From TMED8 sp038125725 (GTDB taxonomy: Bacteria; Pseudomonadota; Alphaproteobacteria; Rhodospirillales; Casp-alpha2), in the NCBI GenBank assembly GCA_038125725.1, contig JAYPEK010000011.1, forward strand, positions 27,559-91,558: a DNA stretch of 64,000 nt, read 5' to 3'. Under the pieces are notes generated by a model. The model had not been told where the DNA came from. It ran no database searches and saw only the letters and a program-made list of their open reading frames with translations. Shown piece by piece: positions 1 to 8,600 of this stretch; the stretch's first letter is position 1; every line of letters starts with the position of its first letter. Position numbers and translations under genes: made by a program.

Positions 1-193
1 TGCCGACCGGTGCCGTGCGCGCCGAGGACGATGAAGGCGAAACCGGTTGCGCCATCCCAGTCGGGGTGTTGGCGAAGGGGTGACCCTGGCTGAGGAAATA
101 ACTGAAATCGTATAGCGCGGCGGCCAATGCAGACGGTGCGCCGCCGAGCAGCGGTGCGGTCGCGATGATCGTGGCCATGACTACCCGGCGCAT
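1..193 (-). CDS. N-terminus of a secreted protein (partial)
   Basis: An open frame starts at ATG 193 on the minus strand and runs off the left edge (about 64 codons seen). The N-terminus is basic (MRRVV), then has a hydrophobic stretch and an Ala-x-Ala type cleavage site (PSALA/A) near residue 24, so it looks like a Sec signal peptide of an exported protein. The visible mature part gives no family. It is divergent from the amidotransferase gene at 348, with about 150 bases between them. A purine-rich GAGGGAAAGG lies upstream of the ATG. Function unknown. Confidence 0.55.
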   Translation of the reverse strand, partial: MRRVVMATIIATAPLLGGAPSALAAALYDFSYFLSQGHPFANTPTGMAQPVSPSSSSARTAPVG

Positions 194-347
194 GGGACGG
201 GCCTTTCCCTCGGATTGATGTTGTTTTTTGCCATCCCTACATAAATTCAACCGCTTGTCGATGGTCAAACGCGGATATTGTACAGCCGTTGAATTGCCGT
301 TAGGCTTTTCGAACGGGGACAACAACGGAGCGAAATCGGATTTTTCC

Positions 348-1115
348 ATGAGGAAACCCGTCGTCGGCATCGTCGCCAACACCAAGTTGGTGGATAGCCA
401 GTACCCCGCGCAAACGGCAGGCACCATGAACGTCGAGGCCGTCGGGCGTGTCGCCGGCGCGGTGCCGCTGATCATTCCCGCCGTGCCGGATTGCGTCGAT
501 CTCGACGTGGTGACATCGGTTTGCGACGGCTTTCTGTTGACCGGTGGGCGGCCCAACGTGCACCCCGACGAGTACGGTCACGAGGAGACCGAAGCGCACG
601 GCACCTTCGACCGCGGCCGCGACCACATCGCCCTGGCATTGATCCGCCATTGCGCCGACTCGGGCCAACCGATCCTCGGGATTTGCCGTGGTTTTCAGGA
701 ATTCAACGTCGCCATGGGCGGCACTTTGCATCCGGAAATCCGCGATCTGCCCGGTCGCATGAACCACCGCATGCCGCCGAACGGCACCATCGAGGAGAAG
801 TTCGCGCTGCGGCACATGGTGCATTTGCGCCCCGGCAGCCCGTTCATCGAGATCTTTGGCGCCGAGGACGTCTTGGTGAATTCCCTGCACGGCCAGGGCA
901 TCGAGGATCCGGGTGCGCGCATCGTTATCGAAGGGCATGCGCCGGACGGCACCCCTGAAGCCATCACCATCAAGGATGCGCCCGGCTTCGCCATGGCGGT
1001 GCAGTGGCATCCAGAATACAACGCCCAGAGCGATCCGGTGTCGAAACCGCTGTTCGAGGCCTTCGGCAGGGCGCTGCGCGCCTGGCAACAGGGCGAGGCC
1101 ATCGCTGCCGAGTAA
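348..1115 (+). CDS. Class I glutamine amidotransferase-like hydrolase, peptidase C26 (gamma-glutamyl-GABA hydrolase type)
   Basis: 255 aa. The family hydrolyses gamma-glutamyl amides, the best known being gamma-glutamyl-GABA in putrescine catabolism (PuuD). The nucleophile elbow GICRGFQ places the catalytic Cys at residue 113; the His-Glu partners are in QWHPE (His221, Glu223). A longer frame opens at 228, but ATG 348 is preferred because the peptide then starts directly with the beta-strand MRKPVVGIVAN and its length matches the family (about 254 aa). No other putrescine genes are adjacent, so the exact substrate is inferred only at family level. A hairpin terminator follows. Confidence 0.85.
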   Translation: MRKPVVGIVANTKLVDSQYPAQTAGTMNVEAVGRVAGAVPLIIPAVPDCVDLDVVTSVCDGFLLTGGRPNVHPDEYGHEETEAHGTFDRGRDHIALALIRHCADSGQPILGICRGFQEFNVAMGGTLHPEIRDLPGRMNHRMPPNGTIEEKFALRHMVHLRPGSPFIEIFGAEDVLVNSLHGQGIEDPGARIVIEGHAPDGTPEAITIKDAPGFAMAVQWHPEYNAQSDPVSKPLFEAFGRALRAWQQGEAIAAE

Positions 1116-1141
1116 CGAGGCAGTCCATATTTCGGAAAGAA

Positions 1142-1169
1142 AAAATGCCGGCGGTTCTGCCGGCATTTT
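1142..1169. terminator. Bidirectional intrinsic terminator between convergent genes
   Basis: A perfect 11-bp stem (1142-1152 with 1159-1169) has a 6-base loop GGTTCT. The arms begin and end in A4/T4, so it gives a U-tract on either strand. It lies between the amidotransferase stop and the ald stop. Confidence 0.85.
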
Positions 1170-1210
1170 CTCAGGAGACGCGATGCGGGGAGGGCTGCCT
1201 CAGGCGGCCC

Positions 1211-2329
1211 TTAGGCTGCAAGAGCCTCCGCCGCGGGGAGGAAATCGTAACCCAGGTCGTTGGCGACCGGCGCGCAGGTGATACGTCCGGCGCAGACGTT
1301 GAGGCCGTTCATCAGGTGCGGATCGCTCGTGAGCGCCTGTTTCCAACCCGTGTCCGCGATGGCCAGCGCATGGCGTAGCGTCGCGTTGTTCAGCGCGTAG
1401 GTCGAGGTCCGCGCGACGCCGCCCGGCATGTTGGCGACGCAGTAGTGCACGATGTCGTCGACCACGTAGGTGGGATCGGCATGGGTGGTCGCTTTCGAGG
1501 TTTCGAAACAGCCGCCCTGGTCGATGGCGACATCCACCAGCACCGCGCCCTTGGGCATGGTCGCGAGCATGTCGCGGGTGACCAGTTTCGGCGCCGCCGC
1601 GCCCGGGATCAGCACCGCGCCGATGACCAGGTCCGCCTCGGTGACCAGTTCGCGCAGCGTCGCCTCGTTGGAGTAGGCGCACTTGGCGCGGGCACCGAAA
1701 TGGTTTGAAAGACGCTCCAGCGTCGCCGCGTCGCGATCCAGGATGGTGACGTCCGCCTGCAGGCCGACGGCCATCTGCGCCGCATTGAAGCCGACCACGC
1801 CGCCACCGACGATCACCACCTTGCCGGGGCGAACGCCAGGCACGCCGCCCAGCAAAACGCCGCGTCCGCCGTGCGCTTTTTCCAGCGCCGCGGCGCCGGC
1901 CTGCACGGACATGCGCCCGGCCACCTGGCTCATGGGTTTCAACAGCGGCAGGCCACCCTGCGCGTCGGTCACGGTTTCATAGGCGATGCAGACCGCGCCG
2001 GAATCCACTAGGTCGCGGGTCTGTTCGGGGTCGGGCGCCAGATGAAGGTAGGTGTAGAGGATCTGGCCGTCGCGCAGCATCTTGCGCTCGCCGGCCTGCG
2101 GTTCCTTCACCTTGACGACCATGTCGGCGCGGGCGAACACCTCTTCGGCGGTATCGACGATCTCGGCACCGGCGGCGATGTAGGCGTCGTCGCCCGCGTC
2201 GATGCCGGCACCGGCGTTGGTCTCGACAATGACCTCGTGGCCGTGGCGGCGCATCTCGACGACGCTCTCCGGCGTCAGGCCGACGCGGTATTCGTGATTC
2301 TTGATCTCTTTCGGGGTTCCGATGAGCAT
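1211..2329 (-). CDS. ald: Alanine dehydrogenase
   Basis: 372 aa. NAD-dependent oxidative deamination of L-alanine to pyruvate and ammonium. Starts MLIGTPKEIK; conserved substrate/catalytic residues are Arg15, Lys75 (in VKVKEP) and His96 (in YLHLA). The NAD-binding Rossmann motif VIVGGGVVGFNAA lies near residues 170-182. Length matches the family (about 371). The frame is open further upstream, but ATG 2329 has a strong AGGAGG ribosome-binding site. Divergently paired with an Lrp/AsnC regulator at 2445, the usual arrangement for AldR-type control by alanine. Confidence 0.95.
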   Translation of the reverse strand: MLIGTPKEIKNHEYRVGLTPESVVEMRRHGHEVIVETNAGAGIDAGDDAYIAAGAEIVDTAEEVFARADMVVKVKEPQAGERKMLRDGQILYTYLHLAPDPEQTRDLVDSGAVCIAYETVTDAQGGLPLLKPMSQVAGRMSVQAGAAALEKAHGGRGVLLGGVPGVRPGKVVIVGGGVVGFNAAQMAVGLQADVTILDRDAATLERLSNHFGARAKCAYSNEATLRELVTEADLVIGAVLIPGAAAPKLVTRDMLATMPKGAVLVDVAIDQGGCFETSKATTHADPTYVVDDIVHYCVANMPGGVARTSTYALNNATLRHALAIADTGWKQALTSDPHLMNGLNVCAGRITCAPVANDLGYDFLPAAEALAA

Positions 2330-2444
2330 GGCGTCCTCCTGCGTTTGAAGATGGCGCATCATAATCCCGAAGAAGTGCAATTTTTTACTTATTTGGCCCA
2401 AAAAATTATGTTTAAATGAAAAATATTCAGGTTTTAGAAGAAAA
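2330..2444. promoter_or_regulatory. Divergent promoter/operator region of ald and its Lrp-type regulator
   Basis: 115 bases, markedly AT-rich from 2379 to 2440. It contains an inverted repeat AATTTTTT (2379-2386) / AAAAAATT (2400-2407) with a 13-base spacer, the kind of AT-rich dyad bound by Lrp-family proteins. I could not pick convincing -35/-10 pairs. Assignment as the shared operator is an inference from divergent gene order. Confidence 0.5.
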
Positions 2445-2924
2445 TTGGAGAATATTTTGCACAGCATCGATGCCGCCGATCGGCGCCTGATCGCCGCGCT
2501 GCAGCGCGACAGCCGGCAATCCATGGCGGAACTGGCGGAGAAGGTGGCGTTGTCGCCTTCGGCCTGCCACCGCCGCATCAAACAGCTTGAGGCCGCGGGC
2601 GTCATTCAGGGCTATGGCGTGCGCGTCAACGGCAAGGCGCTGGGCTTCGAGATGGAGTTCTTCGTCGAAGTCAGCCTGGGCTCGCAGGACAGTGCCACCT
2701 TGAAAGCCTTCGAGGCGGCGGTGCGCCGCGTGCCAGAAATCCTGGAATGCCACCTGATGACCGGCCAGGCCGACTACATCATGCGCGTTGCCGCCGCCGA
2801 CGCCGCCGACTACGAGCGCTTTCACCGCGAGCGAGTGGGGGAATTGCCGGGCGTCTCGCGCATTCAATCGAGCCTGGTGATCCGCACCATCAGCCGCGCG
2901 CCCGGTTATCCGGTTGGGGGCTGA
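2445..2924 (+). CDS. Lrp/AsnC family transcriptional regulator, likely regulator of ald
   Basis: 159 aa. N-terminal winged helix-turn-helix (about residues 7-66; SMAELAEKVALSPSACHRR) followed by a RAM/effector-binding domain (about 70-150; HLMTGQADYIMRV). Starts with TTG 2445, preceded by AGAAG at 5-base spacing; TTG 2457 is a possible alternative. Divergent transcription from ald suggests it senses alanine and controls ald; it may also autoregulate through the shared AT-rich region. Confidence 0.85.
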   Translation: MENILHSIDAADRRLIAALQRDSRQSMAELAEKVALSPSACHRRIKQLEAAGVIQGYGVRVNGKALGFEMEFFVEVSLGSQDSATLKAFEAAVRRVPEILECHLMTGQADYIMRVAAADAADYERFHRERVGELPGVSRIQSSLVIRTISRAPGYPVGG

Positions 2925-2997
2925 TTGAACGCGGGTTGATTTCCGGGCCGGCCCCCGCCATCGTGCCTCTCGCTACGAGCCATCAGGGAGGAGCGCC

Positions 2998-3744
2998 ATG
3001 ACCATCGAAACCCCGGACAAGCAAGCCGCCTTGGCCGAATTGAAGGAACCCGGCCGGCTGCACGCGGCCATCAACCTCGGCAACATCTTGCTGGTGACCG
3101 GGGAAGCCGCCAACGGCGACCCGGAAGGGGTGGCCCCGGACATGGCGCGCGCCCTGGCGGAGCGGCTGGGCGTCGAGGTTTCCTACACCACATTCGCCAC
3201 CCCCGGCGAGGTCGCCGACGCGGCAGCGCGGGACGAGTGGGATGTCGGCCTGATCGCCATCGAGCCGAAGCGCGCAGAGGTGATCGGTTTTTGCAAGGCC
3301 TACGTGGAGATCGAAGCGACCTACCTTGTGCCCGAGGGCTCGCCGTTCCAGACCGTCGAGGACGTCGACAGCCCCGGTACGCGGATTGCCGTCTCCGAAC
3401 GCGCCGCTTACGACCTCTACCTTTCGCGCACTCTGCAGCATGCCGAACTGCACCGGGCCAAGGGGCTGCCCGGCGCGGTCGAATTGTTCGTCACGGAGAA
3501 GTTGGACGCGCTGGCCGGCCTCGTTCCGGCGCTTCGGGAAAACGCCGAGAACATCCCAGGATCGCGGCTGATCGACGGCCGTTATACCTCGGTGCGCCAG
3601 GCCATCGGCACGCGGCCGCAATGCCGGGCGCTGAATGCCTTCACCAACGCTTTCATCGCCGAGGCCATCGCCAGCGGCTTCGTCGCCGAACTGATCGACA
3701 AGCACGGCGTCACTGGCAAGCTGAGCGTCGCCAAAGACGGCTGA
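2998..3744 (+). CDS. Solute-binding-like protein (SBP_bac_3 type) without signal peptide
   Basis: 248 aa. The fold signature of amino-acid-type extracellular solute-binding proteins is clear: GVAPDMARALAERLGVEVSY, then DEWDVGLIAIEPKR, and a C-terminal lobe ending in QAIGTRPQCRAL. Unlike transported members there is no signal peptide or lipobox: the N-terminus MTIETPDKQAALAEL is hydrophilic. A GGGAGG-like ribosome site (CAGGGAGGAG) sits just before the ATG, supporting this start. It overlaps the thioesterase gene (TGATG), so the two are translationally coupled. No permease or ATPase is nearby. A cytoplasmic ligand-sensing or enzymatic role is possible but unproven. Confidence 0.7.
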   Translation: MTIETPDKQAALAELKEPGRLHAAINLGNILLVTGEAANGDPEGVAPDMARALAERLGVEVSYTTFATPGEVADAAARDEWDVGLIAIEPKRAEVIGFCKAYVEIEATYLVPEGSPFQTVEDVDSPGTRIAVSERAAYDLYLSRTLQHAELHRAKGLPGAVELFVTEKLDALAGLVPALRENAENIPGSRLIDGRYTSVRQAIGTRPQCRALNAFTNAFIAEAIASGFVAELIDKHGVTGKLSVAKDG

Positions 3745-4532
3745 TGGCGAACCTGGACGTTCCGTTTTTTACCGAGACCGAGCCCGGGCTCTTTCACGGC
3801 AACGACCCGGCGCGCGGTCCCTGGGCGGAGAACGCCTGCCATGCCGGCCCGGCAATCGGCATCGTGGTCCGGGCGGCGGAACGGTTGCTGCCGGAAAAAC
3901 GCATGACCCGCGTCGCTGCCGACCTGATGCGCCCGGTGCCGCTTGACGGTTTCACCATCGAAGCCGAGGTTACCCGCCACGGCCGGCTGACGGCGAGCGC
4001 CGAGGTGCGGGTGGTGGACATGGCCGGGCGCGAATGCGCGCGGGCCAACACGCTGCATATTGCCGAAACCGACGTCGGCCCAGTGCCGACCGCTCCCTCC
4101 GACATTCCGGATTTCGCCGCCTCGACGCCGGGGGAATTTCCGGTGCGCGAGGTGATGCACGGTGCACCCTGCTTCATGCAGTTCGTCGAAGTGCGCTATC
4201 CGCCGGGCGAAACCCGCGAACCCGGCCCAACGTCGATCTGGATGCGTACGCCGCCGTTGCTGGCGGGGGAGGCGCCGTCGACCTTCCAGCGGCTCTGCAC
4301 GTTGGCCGACAGCGGCAACGGTATTTCCCGCAACGTCGAGATCACCGAGATGGGGTTCATGAACTGCGATATCGCCATCGTCGTGCACCGTCATTCGGAT
4401 GCCGACTGGTTCTGTTCCCGGGCGCGCTCGCACTGGCAGCCGAACGGCATCGCCCTGGCCGAAGCCGAAATCTTCGACGACAAGGGACCGGTCGCCAGCG
4501 TATTGCAGACCGTCGTGCTGATGCCCAGGTGA
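3744..4532 (+). CDS. Acyl-CoA thioesterase-like protein (TesB/4HBT_3 type)
   Basis: 262 aa. Double-hotdog thioesterase pattern: first half has HAGPAIGIVVRAAERLL and MTRVAADLMRPVP (substrate-pocket helix and strand), second half ends in CDIAIVVHRHSDADWFCSRARSHW and LAEAEIFDDKGPVASVLQT, typical of TesB-like proteins. Expected to hydrolyse or bind acyl-CoA; substrate unknown. Starts at ATG 3744, overlapping the stop of the solute-binding-like gene, so the pair is probably one operon ending at the hairpin at 4539. Confidence 0.7.
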   Translation: MANLDVPFFTETEPGLFHGNDPARGPWAENACHAGPAIGIVVRAAERLLPEKRMTRVAADLMRPVPLDGFTIEAEVTRHGRLTASAEVRVVDMAGRECARANTLHIAETDVGPVPTAPSDIPDFAASTPGEFPVREVMHGAPCFMQFVEVRYPPGETREPGPTSIWMRTPPLLAGEAPSTFQRLCTLADSGNGISRNVEITEMGFMNCDIAIVVHRHSDADWFCSRARSHWQPNGIALAEAEIFDDKGPVASVLQTVVLMPR

Positions 4533-4538
4533 CGAAAA

Positions 4539-4563
4539 ACGGGCGCCCCGCCGGAGCGCCCGT
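4539..4563. terminator. Intrinsic terminator between convergent genes
   Basis: Stem ACGGGCGC (4539-4546) / GCGCCCGT (4556-4563) with a 9-base loop. An A5 run at 4535-4539 gives a U-tract for minus-strand transcripts of the peroxiredoxin gene; it may serve both directions. Confidence 0.75.
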
Positions 4564-4587
4564 CTTCGGTTCGATTCAGGTGCGAAC

Positions 4588-5241
4588 CTAGAGGCTTTTC
4601 TTCGAGAAGTACCAATCGGTGTACTCGTAGCCTTCGCTCTCCCGCGCCTGGGCGGCCTCGACGGTGGCCGGCGGCGGCACGATGACCTTGTCGCCGGGCT
4701 GCCAGTTTTCCGGCGTCGCCACTTTGTTGGCGTCAGAGGTCTGCAGCGCGGTAACGAGGCGCACGAACTCGGCGATGGAGCGGCCGTTGGTCATGGGATA
4801 GTAGACCATGGCGCGCAGGTTGCCTTCCGGGTCGATGATGAAGGTCGCGCGCACCGCAGACGTGTCACTGGCGCCCGGTTGGATCATGCCGTAGGCCTTG
4901 GCCACGTCCATCGACAGATCTGCGATAATCGGGAAGCGGACATCGACGTCGAACTTCTCCTTGATGTTGCGCACCCAGGCGATGTGCGAATAGTGCGAAT
5001 CGATGGAAAGTCCCAGCAGCTCGCAATCGAGCTCGGCGAATTTATCCTGCGCCTTGGCGAAGGCCATGAACTCGGTCGTGCACACCGGCGTGAAGTCAGC
5101 CGGGTGCGAGAACAGCACCAGCCACTTGCCCTTGTAGTCGGCGAGCGAGCGCGGGCCGTGCGTCGTTTCGGCGTGGAAGTCGGGGGCCGGGCGGTTCAGT
5201 TGCGGCAATCCGGCTTGGGTTTCGGGGACTTGAGCGTCCAT
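4588..5241 (-). CDS. Peroxiredoxin (Prx6/1-Cys type)
   Basis: 217 aa. Thiol peroxidase reducing hydrogen peroxide and organic or nitrogen peroxides. Peroxidatic cysteine Cys54 in DFTPVCTTEF; conserved Arg in AVRATFIID; the long C-terminal domain (VIVPPPATVEAAQ...) is that of the Prx6 group. No resolving cysteine is seen near the C-terminus, so it is probably 1-Cys or uses an external thiol. Starts at ATG 5241 with an AAGGAG-like site upstream. Upstream sequence contains a TATAAT and a degenerate dyad. Confidence 0.9.
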   Translation of the reverse strand: MDAQVPETQAGLPQLNRPAPDFHAETTHGPRSLADYKGKWLVLFSHPADFTPVCTTEFMAFAKAQDKFAELDCELLGLSIDSHYSHIAWVRNIKEKFDVDVRFPIIADLSMDVAKAYGMIQPGASDTSAVRATFIIDPEGNLRAMVYYPMTNGRSIAEFVRLVTALQTSDANKVATPENWQPGDKVIVPPPATVEAAQARESEGYEYTDWYFSKKSL

Positions 5242-5637
5242 GGTTTTTCTCCTTGCTGATATCGAGTTGAGGTTTGGGTCCGGTTGCGCAGGATCATGAG
5301 GTGTTTCTGCGTTTGCGTATTAGAATAATTATAAACGATAGCTTGGCCGTCTGTGACTAAGTCCCCTTAGCCGAATATTTTGACGATGTTTATTTTCGCG
5401 CTCGAATTACTGCGGCACGCATGCATTTCCTCTGGGGGTCGCGGCGCTGGAATTCGTATTCCCCTAATTTCCGTTTACGTAAACGTCAACTTATGTTACT
5501 GAAGGCGTCGTGTTAGCGGGGCAAGTGCGGCTGGGACTTGCTCGGCGCGCTTGGGTCAGCCCGGCGGTTCGCGCTATAGTACCGCCGATTGCCGCACGGC
5601 CCGGATGCCGGCGCCGGCCACGATGGGGAGGGATGCC
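5242..5637. promoter_or_regulatory. Divergent intergenic region between peroxiredoxin and icmF
   Basis: 396 bases without a convincing gene. On the prx side, minus-strand TATAAT at 5333-5328 overlaps the dyad-like TTAGAATAATTATAA (5320-5334), which is one or two bases from an Irr/Fur-type TTAGAA-N3-TTCTAA box; this could be a peroxide- or iron-responsive control site, low confidence. On the icmF side there is a strong palindrome at 5474-5489 and a second candidate promoter TTGGGT (5551-5556)/TATAGT (5575-5580) with 18-base spacing. Confidence 0.4.
5474..5489. promoter_or_regulatory. Palindromic operator upstream of icmF, LiuR-like
   Basis: TTTACGTAAACGTCAA is a near-perfect dyad built from ACGTAAACGT. 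From memory it resembles operators of LiuR, a MerR-family regulator of branched-chain amino acid and acyl-CoA degradation genes in proteobacteria. It lies exactly in the spacer of a possible promoter TTTCCG (5468-5473) N18 TATGTT (5492-5497), the usual placement for MerR-family sites. It precedes the icmF start by about 150 bases. Confidence 0.5.
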
Positions 5638-8600
5638 ATGCCTGATGACGGGAAGGCGCTGGAAACCGAGTTTCCGCAAAGTTACACGGCCGAGAACCAG
5701 CTCAGGTTAATCACCGCCACCAGCCTGTTCGACGGCCACGATGCCTCCATCAACATCATGCGCCGCATCCTGCAGGCGGGCGGCGCCGAGGTCGTGCACC
5801 TGGGCCACAACCGCTCCGTCGATGAGGTTGTGACCGCCGCCATCCAGGAGGACGCGCACGGCATTGCGGTTTCGTCCTACCAGGGCGGGCACGTGGAGTA
5901 TTTCAAGTACATGGTCGATCTGCTGCGCGAGCGCGGGCGGCCCGACATCAAGGTGTTCGGCGGCGGCGGCGGTGTCATCGTCGCGCCCGAGATCAAGGAA
6001 CTGCACGATTACGGCGTGGCGCGCATCTATTCGCCGCACGACGGCCAGCGAATGGGGCTGCCCGGCATGATCGCCGACATGATGCGCCTCGCCGACTGCG
6101 ACCTGGCCGCCGACCTGCCGGGCGATCTCTCGGGCTTGGAGGCCGGTGACCCGGCGGCGCTGGCGCGGGTGATCTCCGGGCTCGAGCTCGGCCGGCTGGA
6201 TGCGAAACTGGTGGAGGCCATCCGCGCAGCCGCGGAGGACCGCGCGCCGGTGCCGGTGCTCGGCATCACCGGCACCGGCGGCGCCGGCAAGTCGTCGCTG
6301 ACCGACGAATTGATCCGCCGCTTTCGGCTCTATTCGGATGAGCCCAAAATCGCCGTCATCGCCATCGATCCGACGCGCAAGAAGACCAACGGCGCGCTCT
6401 TGGGCGACCGCATTCGCATGAACGCCATCAGCGGCGGCAATGTTTACATGCGCTCGCTGGCGACGCGCGATTCCGCCTCCGAAGTGGTACCGGCCACCGC
6501 GGATATCATCGCGGCGTGCAAGGCCGCCGGTTACGACCTCGTCATCCTGGAAACGCCGGGCATCGGCCAGGGCGATGCGGCGGTGGTCGACCTTGTCGAC
6601 CTGTCGCTGTACGTGATGACGCCCGAGTTCGGCGCCCAGAGCCAGCTTGAGAAGATCGACATGCTGGATTTCGCCGATGCGGTGGCGATCAACAAGCTCG
6701 ACCGCAAGGGCGCCATGGACGCGCTCCGCGATGTGCGGAAACAGGTGCAGCGCAACCGCGAAGCCTTCGGCCAATTGCCGGACGACATGCCGGTCTTCGG
6801 CTGCATGGCGGCGAAGTTCGCCGATATCGGCGTCACCGCGCTTTATCAGGAGCTGCTTTCGCAGTTCACCGAGAAGGGGCTCGGCGATTTCCATTGTTCG
6901 CTCAGCCCCGTCGGCGTCCGCCAATCGGAGCCGGGCCAGGCGATCGTGCCGCCCGATCGCGTGCGCTACCTAGCCGAGGTTGCCGCTACGGTGCGCGGCT
7001 ATCACCAGACCATCGCCGAACAGTCGCGCCTGGCGCGCGAGCGCCAGCAGCTTTCGGAAACCAAGCGCATGCTGGCGGATGCGGGTGAAACCGGATCGGA
7101 TGCCATCGACGCGTTGATCGCCAAGCGCGACGAAGAGCTCGATCCGCGCGCCAAGAAGTTGCTGGAGATCTGGCCCAAGGTGGTCGAGAGCTATTCCGGC
7201 GACGAGTACGTGGTGAAAATCCGCGACAAGGAAATCCGCACGTCCCTGAAACGCGAAACGCTTTCCGGCAACCAGGTGTCGCGCGTGGCGCTGCCGAAGT
7301 TCGAGGACCAGGGCGAGTTGCTGAAATGGTTGCTGCGCGAGAACCTGCCGGGCTCGTTCCCCTATACGGCCGGTGTTTTCGCCTTCAAGCGCGATGGCGA
7401 GGACCCGACCCGCATGTTCGCGGGCGAGGGCGATGCCTTCCGCACCAACGCGCGGTTCAAGATGGTGTCCGAGAACTTCGACGCCAAGCGGCTGTCGACG
7501 GCCTTCGATTCCGTCACGCTCTATGGCTTCGACCCGGACCTGCGCCCCGACATCTATGGCAAGGTCGGCAACTCCGGCGTTTCCATCGCCACGCTGGAAG
7601 ACATGAAGGTGCTCTATTCGGGCTTCGATCTCTGCAGCCCGACGACGTCGGTCTCCATGACCATCAACGGCCCGGCGCCGATGGCGCTGGCGATGTTCCT
7701 GAACACCGCCATCGACCAGCAGATCGACAAGTTCCGCGAAGACAACGGTCGCGAGCCCACCGACGAGGAAGCCGAAAAGATTGCCGAGTGGGTGCACGAG
7801 AACGTCCGCGGCACCGTGCAGGCGGATATCCTGAAGGAAGACCAAGGCCAGAACACTTGCATCTTCTCGACCGAGTTCGCCTTGAAGATGATGGCCGACA
7901 TCCAGGAATACTTCGTCCACAACCGGGTCAGGAACTTCTATTCGGTGTCGATCTCCGGCTATCACATCGCCGAAGCCGGCGCCAATCCGATCTCGCAGTT
8001 GGCTTTCACGCTGGCCAACGGGTTCACCTACGTGGAGGCCTACCTGGCGCGCGGCATGCACATCGACGATTTCGCGCCCAACCTGTCGTTCTTCTTTTCC
8101 AACGGCATGGACCCGGAATACACCGTCATGGGCCGCGTCGCGCGCCGCATCTGGGCGACGGCGCTCAGGTTCAAGTACGGCGCCAACGAACGTTCACAGA
8201 AGCTCAAGTATCACACCCAGACGTCAGGCCGCTCGCTGCACGCGCAGGAGATGGACTTCAACGACATCCGCACCACCCTGCAGGCGCTGATCGCCACCTA
8301 CGACAATACCAACTCTTTGCACACCAACGCCTTCGACGAGGCCGTCACCACGCCGACCGCCGACAGCGTGCGGCGCGCGCTGGCCATCCAGATGATCATC
8401 AACAAGGAATGGGGCCTGGCGAAGAACGAGAACCCGAACCAGGGCTCGTTCGTCATTGAGGAGCTGACCGACCTGGTGGAGGAGGCGGTGCTGCAGGAGT
8501 TCGAGCGAATCGCCGAACGCGGCGGCGTCTTGGGCGCCATGGAAACCGGCTATCAGCGCGGCAAGATCCAAGAGGAATCGCTCGTCTACGAGCACAAGAA

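Noticed and set aside
5296..5328. 10-codon ORF MRCFCVCVLE with three cysteines
   Set aside because: Striking composition and reminiscent of leader peptides, but it is over 300 bases before icmF, has no clear ribosome site, and overlaps the prx promoter on the other strand.
7097..8061. icmF as methylmalonyl-CoA mutase fusion
   Set aside because: The substrate-carboxylate segment PPxPSMR of methylmalonyl-CoA mutase is replaced by STEFALK, and the domain order is that of IcmF.
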